Source: Bacteroidaceae bacterium (GTDB taxonomy: Bacteria; Bacteroidota; Bacteroidia; Bacteroidales; Bacteroidaceae). From it: 64,000 nt of DNA. Of this stretch, positions 60,911 through 64,000 are shown in pieces. The first letter of the stretch is position 1, and each line of letters opens with the position of its first letter. Where the stretch lies: assembly GCA_017631315.1 (NCBI GenBank), contig JAGBTN010000015.1:124001-188000 (forward strand), in the 5' to 3' direction. Under the pieces are notes generated by a model. The model was not told where the DNA came from. It did no database searches and saw only the letters and a program-made list of their open reading frames with translations. A program made the position numbers and the translations under genes.

Positions 60911-63142
60911 TTATTTCTTTTCGCTCATTGTGAAGTCGAGTGAGCCGCCTTCCATAAGCTGTTGATGGGTGAGTTTCCAGTCGGTTATCTTCTTTCCGTT
61001 GAGCTTAACGCTCTTGACATAAATGGCTTTGTCGGACTTGCGGGGTGCGTTGATGACCAAATCCTTTCCGTTGGGCATATGCAACACTGCCTTTTGGAAG
61101 AGAGGTGTGCCTATAACGTACTCTGCCGAGCCAGCGTTGAAGGGGTAGAAGCCCAGTGCTGAGAAGATGTACCAGGCAGACATCTGACCGCAGTCGTCGT
61201 TGCCTGCATAGCCGCAAGGTGTGGGGTTGTAGAACGAGCTGCGCACCTGTTCTACCAATTCCTGTGTGCGCCATGGCTGACCTGCAAAGTTGTAGAGGTA
61301 AACAGTGTGGTGGCTGGGTTCGTTTCCGTGAGCATATTGTCCGATGAATGCGCTGGCATTGCCGTTTATCTCGCCGCTGGTTTCGGTCAGTGTGAAGTTC
61401 TCGTTGAGTTTTTTGATGAAGGGTTTCACACCGCCGAAAAGGTCGATGAGTCCTTGTGGGTTATGCGGAACGAACCACATATACTGCCATGCGTTGCCTT
61501 CCACGAAGCAGGGGTTCTCGTAGCTGAGCGGGTCGAAGGGTTCTATCCAGTTGCCTTTGTCGTCTTTTGGCTGGAAGAAACCTGTTGCGGGATTAAAGAG
61601 GTTGCGGTAGAACTCACTGCGTTTGATGAAGCGTTCGTAGTCTTCTGTCTTGCCGAGTTTCTTTGCTACTGCTGCCACGCACCAGTCGTCGAAGGCTTGT
61701 TCCATGGTGATGGAGACGCTGACATTCTGTTTGTTTTGTGGCATGTAGCCGTACTGTTCCCAGATTTCGAAGGGGCTGTTGAGGTGTGTGCGTGTGCTGC
61801 TTTCCACCATTGCCTTGTATGCGCGTTCCACATCGATGCCAGGCAGTTCGGAGAGGATGGCGTCGGCCAGGACGGGGATGGCGTGGTTGCCTATCATGCA
61901 GTAGTTGTCTTGTCCCCAGAGGTCCCAGATGGGGAGGTATCCGTAGGTGTCGTGATGGAGTATCATGTCGCGGACGAATTGTGCTGCCACTTCGGGATAG
62001 AGGAGTGTGTAGAGGGGGTGTGCTGCGCGGAAGGTGTCCCAGAGGCTGAATGTGCTATGGTATGCTTGTCCTGCGGGCATTTGCTTTATCTCGAAGTTAG
62101 TGTCCATGTATCGTCCGTCGACGTCGCTCATTGTATTGGGTTGCATGAGGACGTGGTAGAGACCTGTGTAGAAGATGGTCTTTTGGTCGTCGGTGCCTTC
62201 GATGTCGATGGTGGCGAGTTCTTTCTCCCAGGCGTCGTGTGCGGCTTTGGTATAGTAGGCAAAGTCCCACGACTGTGCTTCTGCTTTCATGTTTTTGCGT
62301 GCGCCGTCGTTATCGACAGCCGAGATGGCTACCTTGACCATGAGGTCTTTGCCTTGGGCTGCGTCGAAGGAGAGTGCTGCGCGCAGTGTGCGTCCGTTGA
62401 TGATGTCGCTCTTGCCAACGCTGCGACTGCCGTCCATCATGATGCGGTTTGCTATGGGGCGTGAGAATTCGGCACGGAAATATACTTTGCGAAGCTTTGC
62501 CCATCCGGTGAGTACGCGGAAGCCTTCGATGGTCTTTTCGTCAATCACTCTGATCTGGCTCTGTATGATTTGGTATGCCCGGCGTCCGGTGTAATAGGCA
62601 TCGCCGCGGTAGGTCATGCGGTCGAGGTCGAGGATGACGGTCTGGTCTTTGCCTTCGGGGAAGGTGTATCGGTGTATGCCTGCATGTACGGTGGCAGAGA
62701 GTTCCACCCGGATGTCTTCGCCGCCCAGGAGGTCCACCATGTAGTAGCCGGCTGTTGCGGCTTCTCTGTCGTGGCTGTATGGCAGTGCGAAGATGCCTTT
62801 GCTGAGCATCTGTGGTGTGACTTTCTTAGTGGTCGGCATCAGTGAGATGTCGATGAGGTCGGTGCAACCTGTGCCGCTGAGGTGGGTGTGTGTGAAGCCG
62901 AAGATGGAGTCGCGGTTGTAGTCGTAGCCGCAGCAGGGGTCCCATGTGACGTACTGCTCCGTTTCGGGTGCGAGTTGCACCATGCCTTGTGGCATTGTGG
63001 GGCCTGGGAATGTACTTCCGCTCAATGCGCCGGTGTCGTCGGTCTGTGTCCCGATGAAGGGATTAACGTACTTCGTATAATCGGTTGCTTTGCCGCCCAA
63101 AACGGCACAGAGAACCAGAAGAAATAGTGTTGTTCTTTTCAT
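60911..63142 (-). CDS. GH92 alpha-mannosidase, secreted
   Basis: 743 aa. Calcium-dependent exo-alpha-mannosidase of family GH92, typical of Bacteroides-group glycan degraders. Signal peptide TLFLLVLCAVLGGKA, then NPFIGTQTDD..FPGPTMPQGMVQLAPE, FGFTHTHLSGTGCTDLIDISLMPT, SLWDTFRAAHPLYTLLYPE, LPIWDLWGQDNYCMIGNHAIPVLADA and the late GNDDCGQMSAWYIFSALGFYPFNAGS block with the catalytic-site residues. Released mannose would come from N-glycans or yeast-type mannan. It stands alone between two regions of other function; no SusCD pair nearby. Confidence 0.95.
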   Translation of the reverse strand: MKRTTLFLLVLCAVLGGKATDYTKYVNPFIGTQTDDTGALSGSTFPGPTMPQGMVQLAPETEQYVTWDPCCGYDYNRDSIFGFTHTHLSGTGCTDLIDISLMPTTKKVTPQMLSKGIFALPYSHDREAATAGYYMVDLLGGEDIRVELSATVHAGIHRYTFPEGKDQTVILDLDRMTYRGDAYYTGRRAYQIIQSQIRVIDEKTIEGFRVLTGWAKLRKVYFRAEFSRPIANRIMMDGSRSVGKSDIINGRTLRAALSFDAAQGKDLMVKVAISAVDNDGARKNMKAEAQSWDFAYYTKAAHDAWEKELATIDIEGTDDQKTIFYTGLYHVLMQPNTMSDVDGRYMDTNFEIKQMPAGQAYHSTFSLWDTFRAAHPLYTLLYPEVAAQFVRDMILHHDTYGYLPIWDLWGQDNYCMIGNHAIPVLADAILSELPGIDVERAYKAMVESSTRTHLNSPFEIWEQYGYMPQNKQNVSVSITMEQAFDDWCVAAVAKKLGKTEDYERFIKRSEFYRNLFNPATGFFQPKDDKGNWIEPFDPLSYENPCFVEGNAWQYMWFVPHNPQGLIDLFGGVKPFIKKLNENFTLTETSGEINGNASAFIGQYAHGNEPSHHTVYLYNFAGQPWRTQELVEQVRSSFYNPTPCGYAGNDDCGQMSAWYIFSALGFYPFNAGSAEYVIGTPLFQKAVLHMPNGKDLVINAPRKSDKAIYVKSVKLNGKKITDWKLTHQQLMEGGSLDFTMSEKK

Positions 63143-63200
63143 TTTGTTAGTTTTATAAATGTGTTAATTGGTATTTTGGGCGCCAAATTTCGGGATTTCT

Positions 63201-63231
63201 TTTGTCATTCACAAAAAAAAATCTACTTTTG
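63201..63231 (+). promoter_or_regulatory. Promoter of the small secreted protein gene
   Basis: TTTG (63201-63204), 19 bases, TACTTTTG (63224-63231): perfect consensus. The ATG at 63246 is only 14 nt after the -7 box, so the leader would be about 7 nt. Confidence 0.75.
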
Positions 63232-63245
63232 TGGCGAAAAAGACT

Positions 63246-63692
63246 ATGAAACGCATGACACGCATATTCTTTCTGTTGTTCTCCGCGCTGTTCTCCTTTG
63301 CCTTTTCCGGTTCGGCAACAGCAAACGAGCCTCTGACGATGGCGAGCGACACGGTGCAGACGGACACCCTGCGAGAAGTGGAAGTTCGCACCGACACCAT
63401 GCTGCGTGTCAACGAAGCCATACGGCAGACGATAGAGAATGAACGCAAATCGCGCATCGGCACCAAGTCCGTGAGCGACATCATCGGAGGCAAGACAACC
63501 GACAAAATCATGCACCCCTTTGCCGTAAAGGACCGCAAACGCGACAAAAAGCACGCCCGCGACCGCAAGGCACTGGCTGAATACGAAGAACTTCTGCGCG
63601 TAAAGACCTTCGAGGAACTGCTCGACGAAGCCATTCGCCGTCAAGACCTTGAGGACGCCCAAAAGGCTGACCAGCAGTCCAAGAAGAAATAA
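63246..63692 (+). CDS. Small secreted hypothetical protein, 148 aa
   Basis: Signal peptide IFFLLFSALFSFAFSGSATA, then a short acidic stretch rich in Asp-Thr (ASDTVQTDTLREVEVRTDTMLRVNEAIRQTIENERKSRIGTKSVSDIIGGKTTDKIM) and a very basic helical region (AVKDRKRDKKHARDRKALAEYEELLRVKTFEELLDEAIRRQDLEDAQKADQQSKKK) likely to form a coiled coil. No family recognised. The start at 63246 (MKRMTRIFF) fits the promoter; the open frame begins earlier, at 63168, but that part overlaps the -35 region. A later ATG at 63255 is possible. Confidence 0.7.
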   Translation: MKRMTRIFFLLFSALFSFAFSGSATANEPLTMASDTVQTDTLREVEVRTDTMLRVNEAIRQTIENERKSRIGTKSVSDIIGGKTTDKIMHPFAVKDRKRDKKHARDRKALAEYEELLRVKTFEELLDEAIRRQDLEDAQKADQQSKKK

Positions 63693-63748
63693 AACAAAAG
63701 GCTCGCCATTGCCTGCAACCACACCCCCACATACACTCCACAAAAATA

Positions 63749-63836
63749 GGTTAACCTTTCCGGCAACAATGGTTAAGCATTCCGCCCATAATGGTTAACC
63801 TAATTGGCAATAATGGTTAACCTTTCCGGCAAGACA
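63749..63836 (+). repeat. Family A 22-bp tandem array (array 6)
   Basis: Units start at 63749, 63771 (GGTTAAGC), 63793 and 63815, exactly 22 bp apart, preceded by ACAAAAATA. It lies between two plus-strand genes. Confidence 0.92.
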
Positions 63837-63876
63837 ACCACTGCCTTTGTAAAACAAGAAAAAGCGAAAACTCACG

Positions 63877-64000
63877 ATGAATTGGCGCAAAATTACACCT
63901 GCACTACTCTCCCTGCTGGTCTTTCTGCTGGCACAAGCACTCATCCCCGCCGTGGCATTCGGCATCGGCACATTCGTCTCTCCCGAGTTCGGCACAGCAC
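63877..64000 (+). CDS. N-terminus of a membrane protein, truncated by the window end
   Basis: 41 residues are visible: MNWRKITPALLSLLVFLLAQ followed by ALIPAVAFGIGTFVSPEFGT. The hydrophobic stretch is a membrane helix or uncleaved signal. The pattern would suit a CPBP-type intramembrane protease or another polytopic protein, but too little is present to decide. Start ATG 41 bp after the last repeat unit. Confidence 0.55.
   Translation, partial: MNWRKITPALLSLLVFLLAQALIPAVAFGIGTFVSPEFGTA

Overview
The window reads as a chromosomal stretch of a Bacteroidales bacterium, most likely Prevotellaceae. The evidence is the gene set (tig-clpP-clpX next to recQ, a guaB-PpiC-PpiC-OstA-mutL run, CotH/lamin-tail and macroglobulin-like surface proteins, GH36/GH78/GH92/GH116 glycosidases, a two-gene radical-SAM/lipoprotein locus) and repeated Bacteroidetes-type promoters (TTTG, 19-20 bases, TAnnTTTG). 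No rRNA, plasmid, phage or CRISPR genes were seen.

Layout. 1-7 kb: 5'-truncated kbl, recQ, clpX, clpP, tig. 7-13 kb: a secreted CotH protein, a long gap with short tandem repeats, then lptB, mlaF and mlaE (outer-membrane lipid transport). 13-18 kb: M16 peptidase, a small lipoprotein, der. 18-22 kb: ridA, an unknown 104-aa gene and an A+T-rich 810-aa multi-HTH protein lying directly behind a 25-codon remnant of a type I methyltransferase gene (hsdM). 22-31 kb: an HU-like protein, a SecB-like protein, a DUF4886 protein, an S41 protease, a gutted adenosine-kinase-like gene, two tRNA-Asn genes and a 1314-aa surface protein. 31-41 kb: GH36, the radical-SAM/lipoprotein pair, an RbsD/FucU-like lipoprotein, GH78, GH116, an O-methyltransferase and aroQ. 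42-48 kb: xerD, an Lrp regulator, a C26-M19 fusion, an M28/QC lipoprotein, sufE and dusB. 48-57.5 kb: one minus-strand run from guaB through two PpiC chaperones, OstA, a 94-aa membrane protein, mutL and trpS. 57.9-64 kb: a membrane polyferredoxin with a Tat-type aldo/keto reductase, GH92, a small secreted protein and a truncated membrane protein.

The most unusual feature is a class of short intergenic tandem arrays. At least four unrelated sequence families (cores GGTTAACC, TCTGCAGA, GGACGCGTCC and ACATCTACTGCC) all repeat with a period of exactly 22 bp. Three of the four have a palindromic core. The GGTTAACC family occurs six times, always in the same orientation on the + strand, next to genes of every relative orientation. 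One array of the fourth family forms two interleaved inverted repeats upstream of the radical-SAM/lipoprotein pair. Other points of interest are the hsdM scar beside the 810-aa gene, an adenosine-kinase paralogue that has lost its substrate half and catalytic Asp, and stretches of extreme T depletion on coding strands.
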